NCBI RefSeq assembly: GCF_016755635.1
Contig: NZ_CP051500.1
Coordinates: 806,001 to 870,000, forward strand
Length of the DNA stretch: 64,000 nt
Direction of reading: 5' to 3'
DNA from: Helicobacter pylori
GTDB taxonomy: Bacteria > Campylobacterota > Campylobacteria > Campylobacterales > Helicobacteraceae
The translations under genes and the position numbers were made by a program. Of this stretch, positions 1 through 10,259 are shown in pieces; within the stretch, counting starts at the first letter, position 1; each line of letters starts with the position of its first letter. The notes beneath the pieces are model-generated. The model was not told where the DNA came from. It saw only the letters and a list, made by a program, of their open reading frames with translations, and ran no database searches.

Positions 1-1911
1 AATAATGCTTTTAGTTTTTCTAGCGATCGCTAAAACTTTCACTAAAGAGCTTAAGGAGTCATTAGTGATCACAATGTCTGCGCTTTGCTTGCTCAATTCT
101 GAGCCTTTCCCCATGCCAATCCCCACGTCAGCGCTCGCTAGAGTCGGAGCGTCATTGATGCCATCGCCTACAAAAATCGCCGGGGCTTTATAGCGTTCTT
201 TAAAGGTTTTAAACACGCTCGTTTTTTCTTCAGGCAACAAGCTCGCATGATATTCACAGCCTAGAGTTTGAGCGATGCTTTCAGTCGCGCTTTTCCTGTC
301 CCCGCTCAAAATGCAAAAATTTTCTATCCCTTGCGCTTTCAAATCCCTTAAGCACTCTATGGCGTCATCTTTAATCTCATCGCTAATGACGATGTAGCCG
401 ATATAAGTTTGGTTAAAAGCCACATGCACGATCGTGCCGTTTTCTTTGGAAGGGCTGTGCGCGATATGGAATTGATCGAGCATTTTTTCATTCCCTGCGA
501 TGATTAGATCCGTATGGCATTGCACTTTAACCCCCATCCCGCTCAATTCTTCATAATTTTTAATGTCATGCTGGTGCTTATCGTCCTTTAACATTTCTTC
601 GCATGCTTTTTGAATGGATAAAGCGATCGGGTGCGTGGATAAAAGCTGCGAGCAAGAAGCGTAATGCAAAACTTCTTCTTTAGAATGCCCGTTTTGCGGC
701 ACAATATCTGTTACTTTAAAAACGCCTTTAGTCAAAGTGCCGGTTTTATCAAAAGCGATGCTTTTAACTTGGGTAAGCACCTCTAAAACATGCACGCCTT
801 TCATTAAAATGCCCTTTCGGCTCGCTGCTCCCACGCCTCCAAAATACCCTAAAGGCACAGAAATCACTAACGCGCAAGGACAGCTCACCATTAAAGCCAC
901 AAGCCCCCTATAAATCCACTCATCAAAGCTCCCCATAGAAAACAAGGGCGGTAATACAGCAATCATTAAAGCAATGAATAAAACGCTCGGGGTGTAGTAG
1001 CGTGAAAATTTAGTGATAAATTTCTCCGTTTCGCTCTTTTCATTCGTGGCTTGTTGGACTAAATCCACCACTTTAGCGATAGAAGAATCTTTATAAAGTT
1101 TTTCTACTTGAATTTCAAGGACCGCCTTTAAATTCAAGCTCCCCCCTAAAACTTTAGAGCGTTCGCTGACATTAACAGGCATGGACTCCCCACTCAACGC
1201 CCTTTCATCTAGCAAACTTTCGCCCTTGATCACCACGCCATCAACAGGCACTTTTTCGCCGACTTTCACCACCACAATGTCATTAATTCTTAAATCTTCA
1301 GGCGCAACGCTCACTAATGCATCGCCCTTTTTCAAGTAGGCTAAATTAGGGGCGACATCCACCAAAGCCTTAAGGGATTTTTTAGAGCGAGCGATAGCGA
1401 GTTTTTGCAAAAATTCGCCCGCTGAATAAAACACCATGATAGAGACGCTCTCTTCATAAGCCCCCACGCAAAAAGCCGCGATAGTCGCAATGAGCATGAG
1501 AGCGTTTTCATCAAAAAATTGCCCTTTTCTAAGCCCACGAAACGCCCCTAAAATCACATCTTTACCGCTCACTAGATACACTAAAGCTAATACCACGAAC
1601 ACCGCTTTTTCAATGAAAGGGCTAGGTTCAAGGTGTAAGATTAAAATCGCGCCTAAAAAGACAGCGATTGTGGCGATGAGTGGGGTAAAACTCAAGGGCT
1701 TTTCTGCGGCTTCTTTAAAAGACAGACTCAAATGCGGTTCGTTTTGCTTAATAAAATCCTTAACCTTTTCAAAATCGCTCGTATCCAAAAACAGCTTACT
1801 GGTGCTGAAATTGATTTGAGCTTTTTTCACATAGTCTAATTTGTTTAAATCCCTTTCTAATTTAGACGCGCAATCAGGGCAATCCAAATTGTGAATGTGG
1901 TATTCTTGCAT
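1..1911 (-). CDS. cadA: Cadmium/zinc/cobalt-exporting P1B-type ATPase, C-terminus cut by window edge
   Basis: Heavy-metal efflux ATPase of the inner membrane; the H. pylori CadA family exports Cd, Zn and Co and supports urease metal homeostasis. The 637 visible codons start at 1911. The N-terminal metal-binding domain carries CPDC at residues 11-14, followed by membrane helices. A CPC ion-binding motif in SCPCALVIS lies near residue 343, the phosphorylation motif DKTGT near 385 and the hinge GDGINDAP near 585. About 50 C-terminal residues (the last membrane helices) are off the left edge. The next gene on the same strand ends 24 bp upstream. Identification is very secure; metal specificity comes from the family. 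Confidence 0.95.
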   Translation of the reverse strand, partial: MQEYHIHNLDCPDCASKLERDLNKLDYVKKAQINFSTSKLFLDTSDFEKVKDFIKQNEPHLSLSFKEAAEKPLSFTPLIATIAVFLGAILILHLEPSPFIEKAVFVVLALVYLVSGKDVILGAFRGLRKGQFFDENALMLIATIAAFCVGAYEESVSIMVFYSAGEFLQKLAIARSKKSLKALVDVAPNLAYLKKGDALVSVAPEDLRINDIVVVKVGEKVPVDGVVIKGESLLDERALSGESMPVNVSERSKVLGGSLNLKAVLEIQVEKLYKDSSIAKVVDLVQQATNEKSETEKFITKFSRYYTPSVLFIALMIAVLPPLFSMGSFDEWIYRGLVALMVSCPCALVISVPLGYFGGVGAASRKGILMKGVHVLEVLTQVKSIAFDKTGTLTKGVFKVTDIVPQNGHSKEEVLHYASCSQLLSTHPIALSIQKACEEMLKDDKHQHDIKNYEELSGMGVKVQCHTDLIIAGNEKMLDQFHIAHSPSKENGTIVHVAFNQTYIGYIVISDEIKDDAIECLRDLKAQGIENFCILSGDRKSATESIAQTLGCEYHASLLPEEKTSVFKTFKERYKAPAIFVGDGINDAPTLASADVGIGMGKGSELSKQSADIVITNDSLSSLVKVLAIARKTKSII

Positions 1912-1935
1912 TTTCTCTCCCTTATAAAAATCCTT

Positions 1936-3456
1936 TTAAGAAATCTTTCTAAAACTCAGCGCTTTAAGCATGTGAGATTTTTCTATATTCTCGCAAGCGT
2001 TTAAATCCGCAATCGTTCTAGCGACTTTTTTAACCTTATTGACAGAACGCATGGACAGATTAAACCTTTCAATCGCCTGCTCTAACAACTTTTTTGCTTC
2101 AAAATTTAAAGGGCAAAATCGTTCGATCTGCTCTTCGTTAAGCTTACCATTAAAAGCGCTCTGTTTCCTTAACTTTTGCTGTTTGAAAGCTAATAATACT
2201 AATTCATGCATCTCTTTTGAAGTCCAAGAATGCGATGGCGTGTCTTTATAATTCCCCTCTTCCATTTGCACAAACAAATCAATCCTATCCAAAAAAGGCT
2301 CGCTCAAGCGGTTTTTATACTGCGCGATTTCTCTGTCTTGGCAACGGCATGCTTTGGTCGCGCTGAGTAAATTCCCGCACAAACAAGGGTTTTGAGTCCC
2401 CACAAATAAAAAAGAGGTTTCGTATTCAATCTTGCTATGCACTCGTGAGATCACCAATTTATTGTTTTCTAAAGGCTCTCTTAAAGCTTCCAAAATATCC
2501 TTTTTAAAATGGGGCAATTCATCAAAAAAAAGCATGCCGTTATGCGCTAGCGCGATTTCGCCAGGTTTTGGCTCTTTTAAAGAGCTTGAGCCTAAAATGC
2601 TGGATTTTGAAGCGCTTTGGTGAGGGTTTCTAAAACTCCTTAAAGGGTAATAGGCGCTGTCTTGCTCGCTTAAAATGCGTAATTTTGTCGCTTCTAGGAT
2701 TTCATTCAGGCTTAAGGGAGGCAAGATATAACGCATGCGATTAATAATCATGCTTTTCCCACACCCTGGACTTCCCTCTAAAATCAAGTTATGAAACCCA
2801 GCGCTAGCGATTAAAGCGGCTTCTTTAGCGACAGCTTGCCCCTTAACTTCTTTAAAATCCAAGGCATAGGCGTCTGAAAAATAATACTCTTTATCGTTCA
2901 ATTCTATCGTTTTAAAGGGTAGTTTTTTCGTGTGGGTGTCTGCTTTGATTTCAGGGTTTTGCAAAATTTCTAAAGCTTCTTTAAAATGATCCACAAAAAA
3001 GCATTGCAAATTAGGGATAAGCGAAAAAAGCTCCTCATTAGCCTTAGGCGCAATGATTTTAGCATGGGGGTGCTTAATGGCAATATCTAAAAGCATGGGG
3101 AAAATGTTAGGATTGGGTTTGATCTTGCCATCAAGCCCTAACTCCCCAAAAGCAAACCACTCTTTAAAAGCCAACTCTTGTTTTTGCAAAGCGATTAAAA
3201 GAGCGATAGGCAAATCAAAATGGCTCCCGGATTTGGGTAAATCTGAAGGGGAAAGGTTGATGGTGATTTTTAAAGGCGGGAAAGTGAAATCGTTATTTTG
3301 TAAAGCCGATTGGACCCGTTGCTTGGCTTCTTGGATAGAGTTATTAGCCAAGCCTGAAATCACAAACGCCGGCAAAGCCCTTGTGAAAGTCGCCTCCACA
3401 GCCACGATTTCTGCCACCCCCCTTTGCATGGTCGCGCAAAATATCGTGTTAATCAT
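1936..3456 (-). CDS. comM: YifB/ComM family Mg-chelatase-like AAA+ ATPase
   Basis: 506-residue member of the YifB/ComM family, hexameric helicases that promote branch migration during natural transformation. An N-terminal Lon-like/ChlI domain (residues about 1-170) precedes an AAA+ module with Walker A GSPGCGKS near 230 and Walker B MLFFDELPHF near 310. A cysteine cluster (CGNLLSATKACRC) follows, then a C-terminal helical lid. Length and domain order are normal for the family. H. pylori is naturally competent, so a role in recombination of incoming DNA fits, but it is inferred from homology. It lies 5 bp downstream of def, so it is probably cotranscribed with def, clpP and tig. Confidence 0.88.
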   Translation of the reverse strand: MINTIFCATMQRGVAEIVAVEATFTRALPAFVISGLANNSIQEAKQRVQSALQNNDFTFPPLKITINLSPSDLPKSGSHFDLPIALLIALQKQELAFKEWFAFGELGLDGKIKPNPNIFPMLLDIAIKHPHAKIIAPKANEELFSLIPNLQCFFVDHFKEALEILQNPEIKADTHTKKLPFKTIELNDKEYYFSDAYALDFKEVKGQAVAKEAALIASAGFHNLILEGSPGCGKSMIINRMRYILPPLSLNEILEATKLRILSEQDSAYYPLRSFRNPHQSASKSSILGSSSLKEPKPGEIALAHNGMLFFDELPHFKKDILEALREPLENNKLVISRVHSKIEYETSFLFVGTQNPCLCGNLLSATKACRCQDREIAQYKNRLSEPFLDRIDLFVQMEEGNYKDTPSHSWTSKEMHELVLLAFKQQKLRKQSAFNGKLNEEQIERFCPLNFEAKKLLEQAIERFNLSMRSVNKVKKVARTIADLNACENIEKSHMLKALSFRKIS

Positions 3457-3461
3457 GGTTA

Positions 3462-3986
3462 TTACTTGTGTTTTTGTTTTTTTTGCAGCTCTTTGAGTTC
3501 TTTTTCAAATTTCTTACGCTTCAAAATGGATAATTTATCCACGAATAACACGCCATTAAGGTGATCGATCTCATGCTGAATGGCTACCGCTAAAAGCTCG
3601 CTCGCTTCTAAAACTTTCACTTCAGCGAAGCGGTTTTGATACTCTATCTTAACCTTTTCAAAACGCTCCACCTCTTCATAAAATTCCGGCACAGACAAGC
3701 ACCCCTCTCTATACATCATTGACCCCCCAGTTTCTATAAACTTAGGGTTAATGATTTCCAAGCAGTCTTCTTTGTGTTGCACGCCGTCTTCTTGCGGGAG
3801 ATTGATGATGAGCATTCTTAAAGGCAAGCCCACTTGAATAGCGGCTAGCCCTATCCCCTCACTAGCGATCATAGTCTCATGCATGTCGTCTAGCTGTTGG
3901 TGGAGTTTTGCATCAAAAGAAACAACCTCTTTAGAAATCGTTCTTAAGATTTTAGAAGGGTAATGGATAATCTCTAGTAACGCCAT
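3462..3986 (-). CDS. def: Peptide deformylase
   Basis: Cytoplasmic metalloenzyme that removes the formyl group from the initiator methionine of nascent proteins. All three diagnostic motifs are present: [10 protein letters not shown] at 44-53, EGCLS at 94-98 with the metal-ligand cysteine, and HEIDH at 138-142 with the two metal histidines and catalytic glutamate. At 174 residues it has normal length. It sits 4 bp after clpP in a run tig-clpP-def-comM, joining chaperone, protease and N-terminal processing of new proteins. Confidence 0.97.
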   Translation of the reverse strand: MALLEIIHYPSKILRTISKEVVSFDAKLHQQLDDMHETMIASEGIGLAAIQVGLPLRMLIINLPQEDGVQHKEDCLEIINPKFIETGGSMMYREGCLSVPEFYEEVERFEKVKIEYQNRFAEVKVLEASELLAVAIQHEIDHLNGVLFVDKLSILKRKKFEKELKELQKKQKHK

Positions 3987-3990
3987 GCAA

Positions 3991-4581
3991 TCACTTCACA
4001 TTTTTCTGCAACACTTTATCAATCAAGCCATACTCTTTAGCTTCTTTGGCGCTCATGTAAAAATCCCTGTCCGTGTCTTTAGCGATTTGTTCCAAGCTCT
4101 GCCCTGAGTTTTGAGCTAGAATAGAATTCATCAAACCCTTAAGCCTGAGGATCTCGTTAGAAATGATTTCAATATCGCTCGCTTGCCCTTGAGCCCCCCC
4201 TAAAGGCTGGTGGATCATAATCCTTGAATGAGGCAATGAAAAGCGCTTGCCCTTAGCCCCACAGCTCAGTAAAAACGCCCCCATAGAAGCCGCTTGACCG
4301 ATGCAAATCGTGGAAACATCAGGGCGGATAAAATTCATCGTATCATAAATGCTAAGACCGCTTGTTATCACCCCACCGGGAGAATTGATATACAAGCCAA
4401 TGTCTTTTTCAGGATCTTCAGCTTCCAAAAACAAGAGTTGGGCCACGATAGAAGACGCCACGCTGTCATTAATCTCACCGCTCAATAAAACAATGCGATC
4501 CTTTAAAAGGCGCGAGTAAATATCATAGCTGCGCTCCCCACGATCGGTATTCTCTATTACATAAGGAATGTATCCCATCAT
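3991..4581 (-). CDS. clpP: ATP-dependent Clp protease proteolytic subunit
   Basis: Serine protease subunit that forms a two-ring barrel and works with ClpX or ClpA unfoldases. Catalytic Ser99 lies in GQAASMG and catalytic His124 in RIMIHQP; the third residue is an aspartate in the DTDRD segment. The 196-residue length is typical. There is no long propeptide; the product begins with a near-mature sequence. A ribosome-binding site (AGGAGA) precedes the start, 17 bp after tig. The tig-clpP order is conserved in many bacteria. Confidence 0.97.
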   Translation of the reverse strand: MMGYIPYVIENTDRGERSYDIYSRLLKDRIVLLSGEINDSVASSIVAQLLFLEAEDPEKDIGLYINSPGGVITSGLSIYDTMNFIRPDVSTICIGQAASMGAFLLSCGAKGKRFSLPHSRIMIHQPLGGAQGQASDIEIISNEILRLKGLMNSILAQNSGQSLEQIAKDTDRDFYMSAKEAKEYGLIDKVLQKNVK

Positions 4582-4598
4582 CTCTCCTTTTTAGCTGT

Positions 4599-5954
4599 TC
4601 AACCCACTTGAGTTTTTTGAGCGTTAGGCCTCATTTTTTCCAAAATTTCTTGTTGCTCTTTAGGCAAGTTTTTATCCAACAAATAAGCCAACACCCTATC
4701 TTCAATCATCGCCATTTTCACCGCCGCTAACATGTTATTTTTGCGGTATTGCTCAATGAGACTTTCTGGGTTTTGCCCTGTCATCATCGCTTCATAATAC
4801 AAAGTTTGAAAGACTTCATTATCATGCACGCCAATTTTTTCTTCCTTCGCTAAAGCGTCAATGATAAAAGTGATTTTCACGCTTTTTGTCGCATCGTTCC
4901 TAAAGCTCTCACGCTTTTCTTTGGCTTTTTCTTGACTTTCTTGTAAGGATTTGACTTCCGTAGCCTGCATGGAATAAAGAGCGTTCCTGAACAACAAATC
5001 CATTTCTTGCTCTATGATCGTTTTAGGCAAATCAAAAACGATCTTTTCATCTAAATTTTCAATCAATTTTTCTTTCAACTCTTCATTATAGAGCCTGGCT
5101 TTATTTTCTAAAAACAATTGCCCTTCAACCCTTTCTTTTAAAAGCTCTAAAGTCGCATTTTCTTCATTGGCTAAGACGATTTTAGCGAGTTCGTCATTGA
5201 TTTCTAACGCTTCACGCGCTTGAATCTGGTGCAATTTCACTTTAAAAAGGGCTTCTTTGCCGGCTAAATGCTCTGCGTGGTATCCACTAGGGAAAGTCAA
5301 AGGGAATTCTTTTTCTTCACCCGCTTGCATGCCTAAAAGAGCCTTTTCAAAATATTCTAGCATTTGCTTACTGCCTAAAATCAAAGTGAAATTCTCAGCC
5401 TTGCCCCCTTCAAAAGGTGCATTATCTATAAAACCTTCAAAATCAATTATTAATTTATCGTCGTTTTGGGCTTTTCTTTGAGCGTCAGTATCCACAAATT
5501 TCGCGTAATCTTTAGCGAGCTGTTTCAAACGCTCATTAATTTTTTCTTCATTGGGGATTTCCACTCCCACGCTAGGCACGCACTCTTTGATCTTGTCTAA
5601 AACAATCGTGGGTTTTAAGCCAATATCCGCTTCTATTTCAAAATGCGTGTCTTTTTTTTCAAATTTAGTGAGATTGGGGCTACCGATTAAATCCTTATTT
5701 TCAATCCCTAATTCCTTAAAAGCGTTTTTCAAAACCTCTTGAATCATTTCTTCTTGAGCGTCTTGATCAATTTGGGCTTGATAACGGGTTTTCACTAAAC
5801 TAAGGGGGACTTTACCTCTTCTAAAGCCATCAATTTTAACTTTTTGGGCGATTTTTTGAGCGATTTTATCATAACGCTTTTCTAAATTTTCAATGGAAGG
5901 TTTAGCGCTCAAACGGGCGTTAGCGGTGTCAATCTTTTTCACTTCAAGATTCAT
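4599..5954 (-). CDS. tig: Trigger factor, ribosome-bound chaperone
   Basis: Chaperone and prolyl isomerase that binds ribosomal protein uL23 at the peptide exit tunnel. At 451 residues it has the full three-part layout. The N-terminal ribosome-binding domain contains the basic signature GFRRGKVP near residue 45. A FKBP-type isomerase domain covers about 160-250 (FEGFIDNAPFEGG), and a long helical C-terminal substrate-binding domain follows. It is first in the run toward clpP and def. The roughly 110 bp upstream is AT-rich and likely holds the operon promoter. Confidence 0.96.
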   Translation of the reverse strand: MNLEVKKIDTANARLSAKPSIENLEKRYDKIAQKIAQKVKIDGFRRGKVPLSLVKTRYQAQIDQDAQEEMIQEVLKNAFKELGIENKDLIGSPNLTKFEKKDTHFEIEADIGLKPTIVLDKIKECVPSVGVEIPNEEKINERLKQLAKDYAKFVDTDAQRKAQNDDKLIIDFEGFIDNAPFEGGKAENFTLILGSKQMLEYFEKALLGMQAGEEKEFPLTFPSGYHAEHLAGKEALFKVKLHQIQAREALEINDELAKIVLANEENATLELLKERVEGQLFLENKARLYNEELKEKLIENLDEKIVFDLPKTIIEQEMDLLFRNALYSMQATEVKSLQESQEKAKEKRESFRNDATKSVKITFIIDALAKEEKIGVHDNEVFQTLYYEAMMTGQNPESLIEQYRKNNMLAAVKMAMIEDRVLAYLLDKNLPKEQQEILEKMRPNAQKTQVG

Positions 5955-6065
5955 TTTTTTCCTTAATGGTTAAAAAATTAAATTTTTGTATCATTATAGC
6001 TTAATTTGTTTTAATTCCGGTTTATAAAAAGCGGTTTTAATTCTGGTTTTCAAAAATTTAAAAAA

Positions 6066-6902
6066 CTAAAAATCATAAGTTGAAGTGAGATAGACAGAAA
6101 TATTGCGCTTGAAATGAAGGGTGTATAAAGGGGTTTTAAAATAATCATTGGTTAAAAAAGGGATGCGCGCACCAAATTCTATCGCCCAATTCTTATACCT
6201 TGAAAAGCGGTAACGATACCCCACATTCAACATCACTTGAAACATGTAGGGGTGATAAACGCTTGAAGGATCTTTAGCCCACTTTTTAAAAATCTTTGTT
6301 TCATAAAACCAGGTTTCGCCCACGAAATTCATCCCTAAAATCAGCGTTCCGAAAGCGCGTTTGTATAAAAAGTCAGCTCCCGCGCCATAAAAAATAGCGT
6401 TGATAAAAGTCTCTTTTCTTTGCAACTTTTCTCTATAGCTTTTAGGGATTTGCGAACTCTCCCTCAAACTATCGCCTAAAACGCCTTTATTTTTAAGAAA
6501 AAACCCATAAGCATAATCCAAAGAGACATAAAAACGGAAGCCGTAGCGCTCTTTTTTAGGAAAAAATTGTTTATAGCCATAAATCAAACTGACTTCAGCA
6601 AAAGGAATGTTTCGGTATTTTGAATGGTTTTCAAATTTTTCCCTACTCTGTAGCCATGACATTTGCACCACGCTTGTGCCATAATAATGGGAGCTTTTGT
6701 CTATGTTAAAAAGTTTTCTTTTAGGCTTTTTAGGCTCAGCAAAACATGGGGGGTGGGTTTTACCCCTTAAACACTTCTTGGCTAAAAACCGCTGGTATCC
6801 TAGATATTCTTCTTTTGCAATCGTATAAGTAACCAGATCATCAGCCCTTAAATACACGCTCAAAAAGAACGCTAAAAACCCCTTTTTAAGCAATCTGTCC
6901 AA
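6066..6902 (-). CDS. Outer membrane protein, Hor-type family
   Basis: 278-residue predicted beta-barrel with an N-terminal signal peptide (hydrophobic stretch ending SVYLRA near residue 20). Its C-terminal strand ends in aromatic Phe (SVYLTSTYDF), the outer-membrane insertion signature. Many alternating Tyr/Phe/Arg segments (VGYRYRFSRYKNWAIEFGARIPF) fit strands of the H. pylori Hor/Hop families. I believe it corresponds to HP0796 (omp18, possibly HorG); the subfamily name is from memory. It lies 32 bp downstream of hpaA and is probably cotranscribed with it. Function unknown. Confidence 0.8.
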   Translation of the reverse strand: MDRLLKKGFLAFFLSVYLRADDLVTYTIAKEEYLGYQRFLAKKCLRGKTHPPCFAEPKKPKRKLFNIDKSSHYYGTSVVQMSWLQSREKFENHSKYRNIPFAEVSLIYGYKQFFPKKERYGFRFYVSLDYAYGFFLKNKGVLGDSLRESSQIPKSYREKLQRKETFINAIFYGAGADFLYKRAFGTLILGMNFVGETWFYETKIFKKWAKDPSSVYHPYMFQVMLNVGYRYRFSRYKNWAIEFGARIPFLTNDYFKTPLYTLHFKRNISVYLTSTYDF

Positions 6903-6934
6903 GCGTTCTTTGACTTACTTTTTTGATCGGTTTT

Positions 6935-7717
6935 TTATCGGTTTCTTTTGCCTTTTAATTCCTTGGCGTCTTTTTGATAAGATTCTAAATTCTTTTGAGT
7001 GAGTTTTTTGTCTATTTCTTGCATAATATTTGCAAAAATCTTATTCAAAGCGCTCTTGATCGCGTCATTAGAATTATCCGTTCCCTTAACCATAGTGCTA
7101 ACTAACCCCCCACTATGGCTTGAATGGGTGGTTTTTAAGAATTTTTCTTGGATGTCCAACTCGCTCAAATCCATCGTAAAAGAATCCAAAGATTCCCCAC
7201 TCATAGGCTCTAGTATGGTAACCTTAATAAACCCAGCCGGGATTAAAACCCCTTCCATTTTGTCCAAACCGGTGGAGAATAACAACCCGGGTTCTGATTT
7301 TTTCTGTATGGTCCTTTTAGGATCGGGGCGTAAAACAATTTCGCCATTCATAGCAACCGCCAAATACCCTTCTTTTTTTTGCGTGAAAGAAAAATCGTCT
7401 TTATCGCTGCTATCCACATTGATAACCTTATAACCCTGATTTTGCAAAATCTGTTCAACCTTGAGCGCGGTTTGATTCTTGAATTTGTTTTCATACTCTT
7501 TAGCAATATTATCGCTATATTGAAAAGCTGGCCTTAAAAGTAAAATCTTTTCATCTAACGCTTGAACTTTCTCGCTAGCTGGATGGTAATTCAATTTCAA
7601 AGCGACTTCATTGGTTTCAATAATATGCGGGCTGCATCCCACTAATAAAGCCACCACGCTCGCGCCTAAAAGGCATTTTTTCCATGCAAAATCTTTAAAA
7701 TGATTATTTGCTTTCAT
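6935..7717 (-). CDS. hpaA: HpaA, surface/flagellar-sheath lipoprotein (N-acetylneuraminyllactose-binding haemagglutinin)
   Basis: Essential-for-colonisation lipoprotein of H. pylori, located on the cell surface and flagellar sheath, first described as a sialic-acid-binding adhesin. A type II signal peptide ends at lipobox LLVGC with Cys28. The historical sialic-acid-binding motif KRTIQK is present near residue 134. At 260 residues it is full length and undisturbed. A -10-like TAAAAT and an AGGA ribosome site lie in the upstream gap after moaC, so hpaA and the following barrel gene probably form their own unit. Confidence 0.97.
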   Translation of the reverse strand: MKANNHFKDFAWKKCLLGASVVALLVGCSPHIIETNEVALKLNYHPASEKVQALDEKILLLRPAFQYSDNIAKEYENKFKNQTALKVEQILQNQGYKVINVDSSDKDDFSFTQKKEGYLAVAMNGEIVLRPDPKRTIQKKSEPGLLFSTGLDKMEGVLIPAGFIKVTILEPMSGESLDSFTMDLSELDIQEKFLKTTHSSHSGGLVSTMVKGTDNSNDAIKSALNKIFANIMQEIDKKLTQKNLESYQKDAKELKGKRNR

Positions 7718-7754
7718 TGTTCTATCCTTGATTGTAATATTTTAGACTTCTATA

Positions 7755-7784
7755 ACAACAAAGCAACCAACACGCTTTTGTTGT
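7755..7784 (-). terminator. Hairpin between moaC and hpaA
   Basis: An inverted repeat pairs 7755-7764 (ACAACAAAGC) with 7774-7784 (GCTTTTGTTGT), with one bulged base and a 9-nt loop. It sits after the moaC stop and before the hpaA start on the same strand. No clean T-run follows it, so it could be a weak terminator of the moa operon or a leader structure of hpaA. Confidence 0.45.
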
Positions 7785-7829
7785 CAAAATGTTATTTTAC
7801 CCTAACATCTTTAGATTATTAGTTTTTTT

Positions 7830-8306
7830 CTATTTTTTAGCGTTATAATCCCCGCTTTTGCCTCCACTTTTATATTCCAACATCACACCGCTAATTGTCA
7901 TGCTCTTATCAATGGCTTTCACCATGTCATAAATGGTTAAAAGCCCTACGCTCACACTCATTAGCGCTTCCATTTCTACGCCCGTTTTAGCTTGAGTTTT
8001 GACTCTCGCATAGAGTTTAAAACTACAAGTCTCTTTTTCTTCTAAAATATCAATATCCACCCCATTGAGCATGATTGGATGGCACATGGGAATGAGCTCG
8101 CTTGTCTTTTTAGCCCCCATGATCCCAGCAATAATAGCGGTCTGTAACACCGGACCCTTTTTGACGCCATGATTGATAATAGCGTCATAAGCCTCTTTAT
8201 TCATGCTGATACGACCGCTTGCTAGAGCGATTCTTTCAGTGGTTTCCTTATCCCCTATATCCACCATTTTAGGCTGATTTTCTTCGTTCAAATGAGTGAG
8301 CGGCAT
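7830..8306 (-). CDS. moaC: Cyclic pyranopterin monophosphate synthase
   Basis: Second enzyme of molybdopterin biosynthesis, converting the MoaA product to cyclic pyranopterin monophosphate. At 158 residues it shows family signatures: [18 protein letters not shown] at the N-terminus, [15 protein letters not shown] with the active-site histidine in the middle, and [24 protein letters not shown] toward the C-terminus with the catalytic lysine region. It follows mogA by 9 bp in the cluster moaD-moaE-mogA-moaC. No moaA is in this window. Confidence 0.96.
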   Translation of the reverse strand: MPLTHLNEENQPKMVDIGDKETTERIALASGRISMNKEAYDAIINHGVKKGPVLQTAIIAGIMGAKKTSELIPMCHPIMLNGVDIDILEEKETCSFKLYARVKTQAKTGVEMEALMSVSVGLLTIYDMVKAIDKSMTISGVMLEYKSGGKSGDYNAKK

Positions 8307-8315
8307 TTTTTTATC

Positions 8316-8846
8316 CTATTGTTTGGGGCGAAACGCTTGAATGTTTTTTTCATTCACTTGCATGTAATTCCCTAAAATCAAATCCACGCAATAAGGAATT
8401 GCTGGAAAAACCGCTTCTAAACACTCTCTAATGCTTTTTGGCTTACCAGGAAGATTGATAATCAAACTCTTATTCCTAATGCCAGCGCTCTGGCGCGATA
8501 GGATCGCTGTAGGCACGTATTTTAAGCTAGTCATTCGCATAAGCTCTCCAAAACCAGGAAGCATTTTTTGGCACACCTTTTCTGTGGCTTCTGGGGTTAT
8601 GTCTCTTAAAGCAGGGCCTGTGCCTCCTGTAGTAACGACTAGATCGCATTGGTATTCATCGCACATTTTAATGAGCGATTTTTCAATCAAATCCCTTTCA
8701 TCAGCGACAATTTCATAATGAAATTCTAAAGGATTGAGCAGATATTCGCTCAACACTTCTTGTATCGCCTTCCCGCTTAAATCTTCATAAATCCCTTTTG
8801 ACGCCCTATCGCTCGCGCTCAAAACGCCTATATGAATCGTTTGCAC
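8316..8846 (-). CDS. mogA: Molybdopterin adenylyltransferase (MogA/MoaB family)
   Basis: Adenylylates molybdopterin before molybdate insertion. The product (176 residues) has the MoCF-binding fold signatures VVTTGGTGPALRDITPEAT in the middle and INLPGKPKSIRECL further on. Asp in RDITPEAT is the family active-site residue. It lies 12 bp downstream of moaE. MogA and MoaB are close homologues and the sequence alone does not separate them completely, so the symbol carries that caveat. Confidence 0.9.
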   Translation of the reverse strand: MQTIHIGVLSASDRASKGIYEDLSGKAIQEVLSEYLLNPLEFHYEIVADERDLIEKSLIKMCDEYQCDLVVTTGGTGPALRDITPEATEKVCQKMLPGFGELMRMTSLKYVPTAILSRQSAGIRNKSLIINLPGKPKSIRECLEAVFPAIPYCVDLILGNYMQVNEKNIQAFRPKQ

Positions 8847-8858
8847 TTTAACTCCTTT

Positions 8859-9296
8859 TTAAGCTAAAAGCCCGCTCCCTTTTAAAGGGTGGCTTCTTTC
8901 TTTAGCGTAAATGCGTTTATTATCAATCAAATCGTATTTCCAAATAGGGGCGTTACGCTTAAAATCTTCAATAAAATCTTCGTATAGTTCTAAGGCGTTT
9001 TTTCTATTCTTTCCCATTAAAACGCATAAAAATGAGCTTTGTCCTATCAAAACATCGCCCAGGCTGTGCGCCATTTTTAACACCACGCCCAAATCTTTGG
9101 CTTTATGGTGCCATTTTTCAAACCAAGTCTTTAATAGCGCTTCATAAATATCAAAACTCAAGCCTTGAATGTTATCCTCTTTTCTCACAATCCCCACAAA
9201 CACACAAAACGCTCCAAAGTTTTTAATGCAAGCTTCCTCTTGATAGGCTTTCAAAAGCTTGTCAGTATCCAATGCCCCTTGAATGATTTTTAACAC
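8859..9296 (-). CDS. moaE: Molybdopterin synthase catalytic subunit
   Basis: Large subunit of molybdopterin synthase, which uses the thiocarboxylated MoaD tail to put two sulfurs on cyclic pyranopterin monophosphate. At 145 residues it has normal length. The segment GAFCVFVGIVRKEDNIQ is the family N-terminal signature, and FLCVLMGKNRKNALELYEDFIEDFKRNAPIWK holds the conserved lysine and arginine region. Its start directly abuts the moaD stop, which fits translational coupling of the two subunits. Confidence 0.94.
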   Translation of the reverse strand: MLKIIQGALDTDKLLKAYQEEACIKNFGAFCVFVGIVRKEDNIQGLSFDIYEALLKTWFEKWHHKAKDLGVVLKMAHSLGDVLIGQSSFLCVLMGKNRKNALELYEDFIEDFKRNAPIWKYDLIDNKRIYAKERSHPLKGSGLLA

Positions 9297-9521
9297 CTAG
9301 CCCCCACAAACCGGTGGCAACAAACTTACCACATCGCCATCTTTTAAAGGCGTGTTTAAATTGTCTATTAAGTGATCATTAAGGGCTATCGTGCAAACGC
9401 CCAACCACTCTTTTAGGCCCTCTTTTTCCTGTAAAATCGCTCTTAATTCTTTCAAATCATTCGCTTTGATGAAAAAATTTTCTTCTTTTATGGGTCCAAA
9501 AAATCGCACTTCTACCATCAT
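9297..9521 (-). CDS. moaD: Molybdopterin synthase sulfur-carrier subunit
   Basis: Ubiquitin-fold sulfur carrier of 74 residues. The essential C-terminal Gly-Gly tail is present (PPVCGG), which is adenylylated by an E1-like enzyme and then thiocarboxylated. The fold-specific stretch LKDGDVVSLLPP precedes it. First gene of the moaD-moaE-mogA-moaC run, 71 bp after ribA. The E1-like partner is probably the ThiF/MoeB gene at 20480-21247 rather than a local gene. Confidence 0.95.
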   Translation of the reverse strand: MMVEVRFFGPIKEENFFIKANDLKELRAILQEKEGLKEWLGVCTIALNDHLIDNLNTPLKDGDVVSLLPPVCGG

Positions 9522-9592
9522 TTACCCTTATATTCAATCTTTTAAAGCATGATTTTAATATTTTTAAAACCTCTTTAAAGCGCTCATAATTT

Positions 9593-10171
9593 TCACAATA
9601 AATGCCCCATTTTGAGCTTTTTGACTTCCAAATACCCTTGATTGTGTTCGTTAGCGCACACGATCAAACTCTCTCTTGTTACTTCAGCGTATTTTTCTAA
9701 AGCGGCGATTTTTTTAGGGTTATTCGTGAGTAAGCGCATTTTTTTAATGCCGTAATATTCTAAAATTTCACCCGCAACACTATAATCCCTTTCATCGTCT
9801 TTAAACCCTATCATTTCATTGGCTTGAATGGTATCATAGCCTTTATCCTGTAAAGCGTAGGCATTGACTTTATTAAATAGCCCTATCCCACGCCCTTCTT
9901 GGCGCAAATAAATCACTAGCCCCCCTTCTTTAGAAATCCTTTCTAACGCCATTTGCAACGCCCCTCCGCAATCGCATTTTTGAGAGCCTAGAGCATCACC
10001 CGTTAAGCATTCTGAATGCAAACGCACTAAGGGGTTTTGAGAAAAATTAGGGGTGAAAATCACTAAATGATCTTTAGAGCCATTAGAACCCTTTTCTCTA
10101 AAACACTGGATATAAAACTCCCCAAATTGAGTGGGTAATTTGGCTTGGTTAGAGACTTCTAATCGTTTCAA
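9593..10171 (-). CDS. ribA: GTP cyclohydrolase II
   Basis: First enzyme of riboflavin synthesis from GTP. The 192-residue product has the zinc site cysteines C55, C66 and C68 in [15 protein letters not shown], and the catalytic stretch [32 protein letters not shown] near the C-terminus is the substrate-binding loop. This monofunctional protein supplies the activity that the RibA-like half of the ribBA gene at 11188-12222 appears to have lost. Confidence 0.96.
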   Translation of the reverse strand: MKRLEVSNQAKLPTQFGEFYIQCFREKGSNGSKDHLVIFTPNFSQNPLVRLHSECLTGDALGSQKCDCGGALQMALERISKEGGLVIYLRQEGRGIGLFNKVNAYALQDKGYDTIQANEMIGFKDDERDYSVAGEILEYYGIKKMRLLTNNPKKIAALEKYAEVTRESLIVCANEHNQGYLEVKKLKMGHLL

Positions 10172-10259
10172 GGATACTCCTAAAATTAGTTTTAAAACGC
10201 GTCTTTTAAAAAAAGGTATTCTATCAAAACTCTTTATAATTTTCTTAAATTTTAAATTC